A stretch of 64,000 bases of DNA from Linnemannia schmuckeri (lineage: Eukaryota; Mortierellomycota; Mortierellomycetes; Mortierellales; Mortierellaceae), in the NCBI GenBank assembly GCA_029449235.1, contig JANATG010000008.1, positions 2,643,832 to 2,707,831 on the forward strand, written 5' to 3'. The position numbers and the translations under genes are program-made. This document shows positions 1-9,648 of the stretch, one piece after another. Numbering within the stretch: position 1 is the first letter of the stretch; every line of letters begins with the position of its first letter. Under the pieces are notes generated by a model. That model was given only the letters and a program-made list of their open reading frames with translations, ran no database searches and was not told the origin of the DNA.

Positions 1-660
1 TATGTGTGCTCCTTTGACGAAGGAATTGAATTATCGTTGATGTTGCTGCTGTATTGTTGTTTGTGTGTCTCTCTATGTGTATCGATAAAATAGGTGGCTC
101 AAGTGGAGAAAAGAAGAGGGTAATACAGTTTACCCCAGACTCGTTGTTTGGTGTGAAGTGAGTGGGTGCGGGGATCTCTTTAAGAGGGAACGAGCCAACC
201 CGATGAAGAAGCGGACACATCCTGCTGTTTCCTGGTTGTTGTCGCTGCCGTGTATCCTGCGTGTATGTATAATAACAAGAAGACTTGCCTTTGGTGGCTC
301 TGAATGAGGCGTGCATGGTTGTTTTATGGATGGTTAAGTGGAGAGAAGAGAAAAGAGAAAAGGTGATTGTGAGAAAAAGGGACGAATGATGCCGTGGTAA
401 CAAATGCTATGAGAAATGATTTTTATTTTTCACGTACACACCTTCCGTCGTCAGAATTCGTACCTGAAATAGATTCACATTCATACTCATATTCATAGCT
501 GGAGGAAGCGTCTTCGGGTGGATTGTTTGTTGATCCTTGTTTCTTACTCTTTTCTCAACTGCGATTCATTCCTGCTCACTCTCTCTTTCCACCACTTCAC
601 TCTCATTCTCTCGCTCACTCACTCACTCACTCACTCACTCACTCGCTCATACAAGCAACA
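1..660. other. Upstream flank of SDHAF4
   Basis: No gene is visible. The last 150 bases are pyrimidine-rich and carry a (CTCA)n microsatellite at about 611-649, just before the SDHAF4 start codon. This is probably promoter plus 5' leader; the polypyrimidine style recurs upstream of most genes here. Confidence 0.5.
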
Positions 661-1011
661 ATGTCTGCACTCATCCCATTCCTCAGACTCAGGAATACAC
701 TCCTACTCCCAACAACCATCTTTACTCTCGCAGCAACCACAACTATCACAACCAGAGCATACTCTAAGGGCCTTCGCCCTCGTGGTCCAGGTCCCATCCC
801 CCTCGAGTCAGCCAAGGACCAGGCAGAGTTTGAACAACTCGTCAAGAACGCAGCCTCCGCACCCGCCACCAGCCATCCAGATGCAAAGACTCCCGTCCCC
901 GATGAGTTCCAAGGCGACACAAACCCCACCACCGGTGAAGTTGGAGGTCCCAAGCGTGAACCTGTCCGCTTTGGGGACTGGTCCTTCAAAGGCCGTGTCA
1001 CCGACTTTTAA
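661..1011 (+). CDS. SDHAF4: Succinate dehydrogenase assembly factor 4 (SDHAF4/Sdh8 family, DUF1674)
   Basis: Single exon, 116 residues. The C-terminus carries the family signature: an NPTTGEVGGP segment, then EPVRFGDWSFKGRVTDF as the last 17 residues. In this family it binds the flavinylated SDH catalytic subunit and protects it during complex II assembly in the mitochondrial matrix. The first ~35 residues are rich in Arg, Leu, Thr and Ala without acidic residues, and RAYS looks like a presequence cleavage site, so matrix import is expected. The start at 661 was chosen because it gives this targeting peptide. The frame is open further upstream, but that part reads through the CTCA microsatellite and is probably 5' UTR. 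Length fits the family. Function is by homology. Confidence 0.92.
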   Translation: MSALIPFLRLRNTLLLPTTIFTLAATTTITTRAYSKGLRPRGPGPIPLESAKDQAEFEQLVKNAASAPATSHPDAKTPVPDEFQGDTNPTTGEVGGPKREPVRFGDWSFKGRVTDF

Positions 1012-1519
1012 TTTTACCATGAAAACTATTTTGTAAATATACTTACGTTCTGCGCCAACAGTACCATTCTTCATGTATCATGTCTTTTGTCATATCATGT
1101 CAATGGTAGGTATTTTTCAGAAGGAGGGAAAGATAGGAGGGAGGAGTGTGTTTTTAATAAGAGAGGAGACAGCAGGATGGTCTTTTGAAAAAGAGGAAAC
1201 GATCCAGCATTAAAACTACAAAATAATGTACAAGAAGGGGGGAAAGTAATAATAAGAATGGTACAAGGGTGAAGGGAATACTGATGACAAATAATAGGAT
1301 GGGGGATAAAATGAACAAGAATAGAAGTAAAAGAAATAGAAGAGAGAAGAGAGAATAGAATGAAGAGTAAAAGAAGAAAGAAAAGAAAGAAGAGAAAGCA
1401 GAGTAGAGAAAAAAAGAGAAAAAGAGTGAAAGAATAAAGAAAATGTCGGCAAAGTTAATCGAAACTAATGAAAACCCACTAAAAAAAATGAACGAGGAAT
1501 GTCCTGAAAGAAAGAAAGC
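1012..1519. other. Convergent intergenic spacer
   Basis: This lies between the 3' ends of SDHAF4 (+) and the orphan gene (-). The plus strand is strongly A/G-rich (1110-1500). It probably contains both 3' UTRs. No further gene is seen. Confidence 0.5.
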
Positions 1520-3744
1520 TTAGGAGGAAAAGTATCCAGAGCTGAGGCTGCCGGTGTCCAGTGAAAGTTGAGGAGTTGTAGGTTCGCTGGTACTGTTTTG
1601 ACTGGTTGACAGCCGTAGCAAATCCCGCGAGCTCTCATCAGTATCAGGATCCCCCATCAATTGGAACTTGTCAAACCGGCGATGCACACACCGTAGGCCG
1701 CGCTCACCCTTGTGGAACCAGTAAACTCCAACCGTCAGCTCGCGTTTGCTCTCATCCCAGCACAGTCCATCAAACACCTCGCACTTGTGAAGACCGGTGA
1801 CATCGCCCTGCTCAGAAGCATGGAGAGTATCGTCCTCGTCGGCTTCGTCCTCTACCTCACACTCATCCACTGTTGTGACATGGCGCTTGGAGGCAGGATT
1901 ACAAGGTCCCAATTCTGCCACCTTCTCTTGAAAAAGCTCCTCCGCTGTGAGCGTCACTTCTTCTCCATCGTACTCCTCCAGTACATCCAACTTCTCCTCG
2001 AGTTCTTGCTCCTCCTCACTTCCGTAGAGACTGCTTCCACTGCCTCCAGTTGCGATTGTGTTGTTATGTCTTGCGCCTATACCCTCGTGCTTGGAACGTG
2101 ACCGTTCCTCTTGTTCCTTTTCGGGTACATTCCGGCGTCCGAGAATAGCTGCATAAATGGCCTGAATCTCATTGGGCTGCGCTGGGCGAGTGACAACTGT
2201 CGATGTCGATGTTGAGACGCGTCCCTTCTTCTTGTCCTCAGGCACCTAACAAATATGAGATGAAAATTAATTTCTGACAACTATTTCATGCACGAGTCTC
2301 AGTTTTTCATGCAGGTCTATGCAACATTCAAGTATTGGGCACTTACAGTGACCCGTGCCGACTGTGATTGTGCTTGTGCTGATGGTGCAGATGTCGTTGT
2401 TAACGGTAACGATGCAGCTGCAGCGGCAGACGCAGACATGGATGTCGATGTTGATGCGAGGTTGAAGGCGGGGCCAGTGGAAAAGTTGGGCTGAGTGGGT
2501 ATTCTCAAATTTTGCGTTCGCTGTCGGCTCGTTGATGAATCTGGCGCTTCCACTCGTATCGGCCAGAGAGTTGTACGTCCAAAGGTTGTAGTTGGGCTGG
2601 GAGCTTCCAGTAGGTCTGCCGGGATCGGATATTTGATTCCCCGGCTATATGTCATAGAATGGACGGATGCCATGTCAGAACAACGGTCAATAGAGAAGGT
2701 ATCATTTCAGCATGCGAAGATACGGATACAAGTCAAACGTATTGAGCCATACCCAACGATGCCAAGCTTGTGCCTGGAAGCGACGCGTTGACGCTCTCGT
2801 TCTTGCGCGATAAGCCAGTCCTCCTGCGGGTTGGGTATATGTTCGAATGGGTTGAGTGAGCTCTCCTGACCGTACATAGGCGAGGCATCTTCATTGTCGC
2901 TGCTGCCGTACAATGCCGTATACATTGTATCGTCTTGTTCGACGTTATGATCGTTGTCTTCCTCGTCAGTGTAGTCGCCCTCCTGTTTGGCGCCCGTTAG
3001 TTGTGAATGGTGTTGGATCATGGTAACCGACTCTGCGACGTAGCCTCGACTGATGATGGGTTGAGGAGGGAGAAAGTCGTCTTCTTCTTCCTCATATGCG
3101 TCGTGTTCGTCGTGGCGGTCGTGGTCATGACCACTGTGCTCTGCAGCCTGAGAACCAGGCGATGATAATATGGGTGAAGTTGGTGGAGGTGTTCCAGGGC
3201 TATCCTGTTGCTCATATCCGACGTGATTGTTGTGCTCGTGGTGGTGGTATTGTACAGCAGGCTCGACTCTTGATTCGTCGTCATGCCTAGAGGGTTGAAT
3301 AGAGAACGCACAGAAACGTCAGCAATGGCGCACAGAGATATAGTAGCATTTCAATTGAGTGCGCCTGTGTGCCTGAAGTATGGCTTGTATGTTCGAGACA
3401 TTACTGTTCGTATTGGACCAATTGGTTGTCCTCCTCGTAGTAGTCGTCTTGCTGTTCCTGTTCCTGTGGGCTGTAGTCTCTTCCGTCGTCAGGCCAGAGA
3501 CAGCGAGGCTTTGTGTTGATGAGTTCTTCCTCGTCACTAATAAGTTACATCAAGCGAGAGACCAGGCGATGTGTCAGTGGCAGTGGGTGACCATCTTTCT
3601 TTCAATTGACATTGAAAACAAAGAACGAATAATGAAAAAATGCTTTTTGATTATAATTATTATATATCGTTACCTGGCGTATTCTCGCTCGACTTCGACC
3701 TGCTTCCCTCGGAAGACGAAGGAGAACGTCCGCGTTGTGGGCAT
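1520..3744 (-). CDS. Orphan acidic/low-complexity protein, five exons
   Basis: Predicted exons on the minus strand are 3744-3674, 3536-3405, 3286-2753, 2644-2347 and 2245-1520. Every intron is GT-AG, and lengths sum to 587 codons (586 residues). The start ATG at 3744 opens MPTTRTFSFVFRGKQVEVE, a short ordered-looking segment. A long disordered stretch follows, rich in Asp/Glu, Gln and His (clusters such as HHHEHNNH). The third exon contains an NPFEHIPNPQEDW motif. The most ordered part is near the C-terminus, around CEVFDGLCWDESKRELTVGV and YWFHKGERGLRCVHRRFDKF, which could be a small globular domain. I do not recognise a family. The consistent splicing and retained frame across four introns argue for a real gene. 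Gene orientation is convergent with SDHAF4, and its 5' end faces the Harbinger transposon. Confidence 0.75.
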
Positions 3745-3999
3745 GCTGCGTATGAGTGTGTGTGAGTTCAGGCTTAGTCCATGTGTAGGTAGAAAAGTGA
3801 TGTATGTTTTTTTTGTGTGTGTTTGCTGCCGAGAGGAGTACCAAAAGCAAAGGAACACAGACAGGGCGGATTTTGAGTAGAGGAGAATTCTCCTATCTCT
3901 TTTCCCTCCCTCTCCCCCTGGCAAGCAGTTGTGATTGCATATTAGTACGGGTGGATTATCGCAGATGCTGTCGATTTCTATTTCCAAACAGATAAATTT
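3745..3999. other. 5' flank of the orphan gene up to the transposon
   Basis: About 250 bases between the orphan start codon and the left inverted repeat of the Harbinger element. No coding potential of its own is evident. The transposon sits in what should be this gene's promoter or leader. Confidence 0.4.
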
Positions 4000-4022
4000 G
4001 GGGGTTTCAAACCTTGACATTT
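4000..4022 (+). repeat. Left terminal inverted repeat of the Harbinger element
   Basis: 23 bases starting GGGGGTTTCAAACC, the exact reverse complement of 7135-7157. It sets the left boundary of the transposon. Confidence 0.95.
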
Positions 4023-4184
4023 GCAAAAAAAAATAAGCCCTAATTTGCAGCTAAAATGTGGCTTAGACAAGCCTTAACAGGTCTTCAATATACGACGTAA
4101 ATGTTGGCTTGCTCTTGTTTTTTTTAAGGCTGGTATCCACAAAAGAAAAAAATAATTTCTCTGCACCACATAACTCTGTACATA

Positions 4185-4855
4185 ATGGCCGAATTATCAT
4201 CTAGCACTTTTCTTCAGCCGCTTTCATCGTCGCATCCTGAAGATGAACAGGACACGGTTGCCATCGCGGATCCAAACACCACCGTCTTTAAGAAACAAGC
4301 ACGGCCAGCAAAGAAGCCGTCTGGAAAGTCATCAAATGAACGTTTTACGAAACAAGACTTGGAGTTCATTGTCTCATGGCTGGAACACGTCCCCAACTTC
4401 ACATCGGTTTTCGGCTCCAGCGGACAAACAACTGTCGGACAGCCCAACAAGTCTAGGAATCGTGGATACGCGACCTTAGCTGACGCCGTGTCCAAGCAGA
4501 GTAAAGGGAGGCTCAAAATCAACGGGAAGAATATGCGAGAGCGGTTCCAGCGGTTTATGAAGATTTTCACCAACACCAAGACAAAGGGGAACTCCACTGG
4601 CTTTGGTGTCACAGATGAAGATAACAGGAACGGGGTATACACAGTGGCACAGAAGTTAGAGAGTATGTGCACCTGTTATGCCAGAATGGATGCGCTTTTT
4701 GGACATCGAGCAAATGTTACTCCGCTTATGGAGGCTTGTTGTGCCGATACAGAAGATCGAGAGCAGGAAGAGCACCAGGAGTCCGGCACAGCCCCAGCCC
4801 CTCAACGCCGACGTCGATTGATAGCAGAGGAAGAGGAAGAAGAGGAGGAAGAAGG

Positions 4856-4887
<32 letters not shown>

Positions 4888-5593
4888 AGGAGGAGGAGGA
4901 GGAGGAGGCAGTAGGCGGTCTGGAGGATGGTGATGCAGTCCTCGCATGTACCCAAGACGGGAATGCCGATAAGCAGGACGCGTTTGCGAGAGACACCAAC
5001 GTCATTGATGGCGATGAAATAAGCATACTTTCCATTTCATCACCAGTCATTCAGCGGGTGCCGAAACGCCAGCAGACAGATACAGAGTCACAGGTTTCCA
5101 ACAAACGTTTTCGAGCAACAGATCGACGCAAAAAACCACCAACTCTCGAGCCGAGCTCTTCTCCTGAAGTGTCGAGGCGATCGATTGTCGGGACTTACGA
5201 GCAAGCTCTATCGAGGAAAGCATCAGGTAGGACTTTGCACATTGCGAATTAGTATTGTTATGCAGCGACATTGACAGTACCTAATAATAATTTTTATACA
5301 TAGCTTTCGAAACTATAGAAGCCAAGAAACTTGAGCTGGAGATGGAGAGACTGGAGTCGGAGAAGAGGAAACTGGAGCTGGAGGATGCAAGGGAGACGAG
5401 GAGACTGGAGCTGGAAGAGAGAAAGGAGGCTAGAGAGACGAGGAGGCTAGAGCTGGACGCGAGGAGCCAAGAGTCACAGTGGGAAGCGAAAATAATGTGT
5501 CAAAGATTGATTTTTGCACAGGCAGCATTGGAGAAAGGCATGTCGAAAGAGCAAGTCGAATCATTCATCAATGCTCTGACACGTCGAGAATAA
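4185..5593 (+). CDS. Harbinger-associated SANT/Myb-like DNA-binding protein
   Basis: Two exons (4185-5226 and 5304-5593) joined across a 77-base GT-AG intron give 443 residues. Residues ~50-170 resemble the trihelix/SANT-like domain of the Harbinger accessory ORF: RFTKQDLEFIVSWLEHVPNF early on and a basic KNMRERFQRF helix. In this superfamily such a protein binds subterminal DNA and brings the transposase to the nucleus and the element ends. After it come an almost pure Glu run (about residues 208-240) and a charged coiled coil with repeated TRRLELEER-type units. The C-terminal helix ends in ALEKGMSKEQVESFINAL. Without the splice, the first exon runs 9 codons into the intron and stops. The 3' end is 3 bases from the transposase stop. 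Confidence 0.85.
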
Positions 5594-5596
5594 ATT

Positions 5597-6898
5597 TTAA
5601 TTATATCGCATTGGCAGAACTCCACGATTGTAATTTGTCTCAAGGGTTGTTTTCTTCAACGCCTCTCTGAAATGATGTGCATCTTGATTCGATAGACCTT
5701 CATCAATGGGGTCCGCCTCGCCGTTGTTGCAAGCTTGTTCATATACATCATCCTCGAGATACATTTCCTCCCATGCATCACCGAGGCGAGCAAGCATGTT
5801 ATGGAGCACACAGCATGCTGTTACCCATCGAGTGAGTATCTGCATATCTGCTACTGATCGAATCTGTTGTCTCATCTGCTGCAGAGAACTCCAGCGGGAC
5901 TTGAGAACCCCGATACAGTGCTCATTCCTTACGCGAGATTTGGCGACACAATAGTTGAACTCCTTGTTCTCTTGCCTGTTCGCTGCTGGAGCCTTGTAGG
6001 AGGGTATACAAGTCCTTGAGAGTTTGTATGCTGAATCGGCAAGAAGGTATTCGCCGGGTGAAAAAAATCGGCGAGGTTGCAGGTAGGGAGGCATCCGTTT
6101 GAAAACTGTGGAGTCGGCGCAAGATCCTGGACAACCAACATGCATTGCAATAATGCGCTTGTCTACATCACACACAACCTGCATAGCAACAGAGTATCTT
6201 TTAAAGAAAGACGTTAGAATATTGTCATGGTTAATGACATTATGTTAGACTTTGCAATCGCATGTATACCTTTTCTTGCGATCGAAGTACACTTCACCGT
6301 CAATCGAAGGCTTCTGCGAGAGAGGAATAGTTGTCCCGTCAATAAATCCTACGCAGTTGGGAAAACCCTCCATTCTCATAACTCGTCCGATCTCCTTTCT
6401 TCTCTCGGCGCCAGGCCAAACAACCCAATCCTTGCGTATGTCCCATAATGCTTGAATAACGCGATTGGTGTACACTGTTGCGGTTCCGGTACCAACGCCG
6501 AAAATTGCCTGTATCTTACTGACACTTGCTCCGGTTCCATTGATACCGAGCCGAGTCAAGGCGACAGCCAACTGCAAGGAAGGGTGTGCTTGCTTGCAGG
6601 TAGAGTTGTTGGAGAAGACCGAGTGTTCTTTTATCTTGTCTAAAAGAGCCGAGAATCCTGCTGGTGTTGTCCTGAACATCGACCGAAACTCATTAGTCGT
6701 GAGGTTTGGGAACCTCTCTGTAAGGTAATGGGGTGGTCGTTTTGTTATTGCTCTCTCAGAAACATATCGCGAGAGTAAGAGGCATTGGTAAAGATGATAC
6801 AGTTCTTCTGCTTCTTCTTCTTCGTCGTCCATGTCCAGGAGCATGATGAGAGTCTCCACTTCCGAAAGGAGTTGTTGGCGTTCGGATTTGTAGGGCAT
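5597..6898 (-). CDS. PIF/Harbinger transposase (DDE_Tnp_4, HARBI1-like)
   Basis: Two exons (6898-6270 and 6197-5597) with a 72-base GT-AG intron give 409 residues, the usual size for the family. The N-terminal half has the helical region before the catalytic core (LQLAVALTRLGINGTGASVS, then FGVGTGTATVYTNRVI). Visible catalytic elements are the first Asp in NCVGFIDGTTIPL, the second Asp in HVGCPGSCADSTVF, and the Glu in NEHCIGVLKSRW. All three are present and no stop interrupts the frame, so the enzyme looks functional. It would cut at the 23-bp inverted repeats and reinsert at TWA targets. The start ATG at 6898 was preferred because upstream codons in frame only read through the poly-A tract as a phenylalanine run. 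Confidence 0.93.
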
Positions 6899-7134
6899 TA
6901 AGGTGTTGCCCCGTATTGGTGACGTTTGTACAAAAAACAAAAAAACAAAAAAACAAAAAAACAAAAAAACAAAAAAACAAAAAAAAAAAAAAAAAAAAAA
7001 AAAAGGCTTGTAGTTTATCATTTTGGGGCTTATTTCGAAACACACTAGCCCTCGAGCTGAAGCGTTTGTAAGTAAGCCTTGTGAGGGTAGGCAAGCTTAA
7101 TTTGCAAGCCTTCCATGTTTGAAAGTAAGCCACG

Positions 7135-7157
7135 AAATGTCAAGGTTTGAAACCCCC
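7135..7157 (-). repeat. Right terminal inverted repeat of the Harbinger element
   Basis: Perfect inverted match over 23 bases to 4000-4022, ending in CCCCC. It sets the right boundary of the transposon. Confidence 0.95.
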
Positions 7158-7541
7158 TATTGAAAGCAACGGCGACAATTTTTCTTGTTTTCTTCAACCA
7201 CGCACAATGAAGTCCTTTGCAAGCCAATTGAGCTCGCTAACGGTCGCGCTTCGGCAGCAGCCCGCGGCGTCAGCTAACGCCTGTGAAGATAAATGCAATA
7301 CTCGTGCAAGACAGATTCGCAATGTTCGAGTGTTGACCACACAAATGGCGGTGAGAACTCAAACCATATCGTCTCGTCCGTCGCTGGCCACTCGCTTGCA
7401 ATACCTCTTTCATTTTTATTTTTATTTTTATTTATTACTACTATTCACATGGTAAAAATGAAATTCAGCAGGAGGTGCATCTTAATTCAGTCGGAGGGTT
7501 GAGGGGGAATGTGGTTGGCTCAAAAGAGAAAAGATGGGAGT
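7158..7541. other. Spacer between transposon and IF1-like gene
   Basis: Nothing convincing is coded here. The right part (7410-7445) is T/A-rich. It probably holds the 3' UTR of the minus-strand gene ending at 7542. Confidence 0.4.
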
Positions 7542-7782
7542 TTACTTGTTCGCCTTGGCGGCAGCAGCCTTCTCAGCCTCCTCTTTCTGCTTCTTGGCAG
7601 CAGCGGCCTTCTCTGCTTCCTATTGTATTGTGTTTGCACGAAAGGAGAATGGGGTCAGTTTTTGGTGTATAGCATATATGAGAATGACTAATGTCCATCG
7701 GGTTCAATGAATGAGTTACCCTTTGGCGAATGTAAGCGTCTTCAGCAGCCTTTTCGCGGTTTCCAAGGGGGTTTGTAGCCAT
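7542..7782 (-). CDS. Very small IF1-like (mitochondrial ATPase inhibitor, IATP) protein
   Basis: Exons 7782-7720 and 7619-7542 on the minus strand, with a GT-AG intron, give 46 residues. The N-terminal half, GNREKAAEDAYIRQREAEK, matches the inhibitory helix of F1-ATPase inhibitors (IF1 family: basic RE.A.E..YIRQRE pattern). The rest is an Ala/Lys/Glu helix with two copies of an EKAAAAK unit. IF1 blocks ATP hydrolysis by F1 when the matrix acidifies. Oddly, there is no mitochondrial presequence, and the long coiled-coil dimerisation half is nearly absent. The frame is open upstream but has no ATG, only a possible TTG at 7938, and it reads through a CAA-repeat leader. It could instead be an unrelated small charged helical protein. 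Confidence 0.6.
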
Positions 7783-8812
7783 GATGGTGTTGTGGGTATG
7801 TGGGTGTTGCTGTTGTTGTTGTTGTTGAAGGAGAGTGTAAGAAGGTGTGAGAGTTTGTTTGGAAAGAAATAGAAATGTTGCTACCAAGCTTGGGCCGCGC
7901 TTTTTATTTCCTTTGAGAGAAAATTTGGAGTGTACCAACCAATAAGGGCCAAAAACAATAGGCCACTGTGATGACGTTACTATTGACGATGATGATGACC
8001 TTCTTTGAAAAAAAGGTATGGATAGAAAGGATGAGCAGAGAAGATTCTTGGCATCATAGATGTTCGTTTTTTTTACACTTTTTGTTATTTCCTTTCCTGC
8101 TTAATTTTTGTTGTTGTTCGACAATCTGTTTATTTCTTAAGAGTGAGGCTGAGCCAACAGTCCAACAGTCCAATACAAGCACTTGATCGAATTCAGCAAT
8201 CCTCACGGGTCTGGTTCAAAACTCTCATTGTTGCGTTGCATGTCTTCCGTACCTCTGGCTCCGATATGTCCTCTTCCACACTGAGAACCATGCACATCTG
8301 TCTAGCAAGAGCTAACTGCTATACCCTCTGATTACTCATTGACTATATATTCCAAGAGAACGCATAGTAAGTCAAAGGAGAACGGACGTGTTGTAGACAC
8401 CACCAGTCCACAAAATGATATGATGATGATCGTCTCACTTTGTTGAATGGATCAACAACGATGACGGTTCCTGAAACTCTGTTTTTTTTCTTTTTTTTTT
8501 TGTGTTCTATGTCGATCACTTCTTTTATCATCGTCAATGATGTTGTTTCAGTATCTCTGGCTACGCTATGCGCATACAGCAAGCAACTTAACGCATACGC
8601 GCAATGCTCGTCTCATTCACAAACGACGGATAGTAACTAGCATGAGCATTCCTCGGCAGCTGCCAATAAAGAAACAGGAGACATGAGGGACCCACCCATT
8701 CAAAGGCAAATAAACCCACCCCCGTTTCAATCGATCGCTGGTGTGAACGCTTTTCAAGGTGGAGTGACAATGAGGAATAATGAAGAAGGACAAACAGCGC
8801 CTCCAGTTCCAC

Positions 8813-8843
<31 letters not shown>

Positions 8844-9648
8844 TCGCTCTGGCCGAGTCGAGGCAAGGCAAGGCAAGGCAAGGAAGGGCCAGACTATGGG
8901 ATGTCATCTACCCGTTTTGATGTGTTCTCGTCATAGTGTACTATAAGTATCAACTGTATTTGTTACATAGTATCTTTGTGCCACCAATGCCTGCTCCGCG
9001 TCAATCCATTCGTCTATCGATGGAATGACGACGTGGAAAAGGAATGAAGGGAACGAAGGAAGGAAGCAAATGATGTGTTCAAACAGTTAGCGTTGGTTAT
9101 GTCAGACATAAAGTCCGCCTAATTTTAGTGTCTGGGAGTGGCACGCTGTGCGTCTGTGAGTCTGTCTCTCGGTAGTTCTTTTTATTTCTTTTAACACGAA
9201 GAGCGGCCTTTCCACTTTTGCTGTCTCTTTTTGTGTCTTTTGTCTCTTTTGTCTTCTCATACTTCCACTTTCCCTCTTCACTTTTCTTTCCTTTCCACCT
9301 TTCTCCCTTTCTTCCTTTCTACCTTCCTTCCTTCCTTCTTTCCTTCCTTCCCTTCTCTCTCATCCCTCAACACCTTTTCTCTCATTCCATTCTTCGCCTC
9401 GACTCATTCCCTCCCTCCCTCTTGCTCTCTTTCCTTCCTTCCTTCTTCTCCTTCCTCCTACTCACTTCCCCTCCAGCCCGCCCTTCCCTTCTTGCCCTCG
9501 AACTTTGAACCATCTCTCCGCACTACTCAGAAACCCTACTTTTCCCTTCACACTTTATCACGACTGCTCTCTTTATTTTTTTTTTTTTGCTATCCGTGCT
9601 TCTTTCAGTTTATTCTTCATCTTTTCACAAAATAACTTCCATACAGGA
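7783..9648. other. Divergent intergenic region, 1.9 kb
   Basis: This separates the 5' ends of the IF1-like gene (-) and the BAR-SH3 gene (+). It has a (TTG)n tract at 7807-7827, an A-run at 8814-8839 followed by GGCAA repeats (8866-8884), and a ~300-base CT-rich block at 9220-9500 that is probably the BAR-SH3 promoter/leader. I see no supported gene. Confidence 0.45.

Larger units (their letters stand above)
4000..7157. mobile_element. Complete PIF/Harbinger DNA transposon (3.16 kb)
   Basis: Bounded by perfect 23-bp terminal inverted repeats at 4000-4022 and 7135-7157, beginning GGGGGTTTCAAACC. Inside are the two genes typical of the superfamily: a SANT/Myb-like DNA-binding ORF (+) and a DDE transposase (-). 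They converge, with stop codons 3 bases apart. Harbinger elements normally duplicate a 3-bp TWA target. Here the flanking triplets are TTT on the left and TAT on the right, so the duplication is imperfect or mutated. Both spliced reading frames are intact, which makes a recently active, possibly autonomous copy likely. The (A6-7C)n and poly-A tracts at 6936-7004 lie upstream of the transposase start. Confidence 0.93.

Noticed and set aside
639..1001. Minus-strand open frame of 120 codons opposite SDHAF4
   Set aside because: It is the antisense shadow of a recognisable conserved protein and has no features of its own.
4656..5050. Several open frames over the poly-Glu region of the Harbinger accessory gene
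   Set aside because: They arise from a GAG/GAA repeat read in other frames (poly-Leu, poly-Pro, poly-Ser) and are composition artefacts.
7573..7938. Longer version of the IF1-like protein starting at 7938
   Set aside because: The first codon there is TTG, not ATG, and the extension reads through a CAA-repeat leader, so it was not used as the start.
9218..9635. Open frames in the CT-rich block before the BAR-SH3 gene
   Set aside because: Simple Ser/Phe/Leu/Pro translation of a polypyrimidine promoter or leader.
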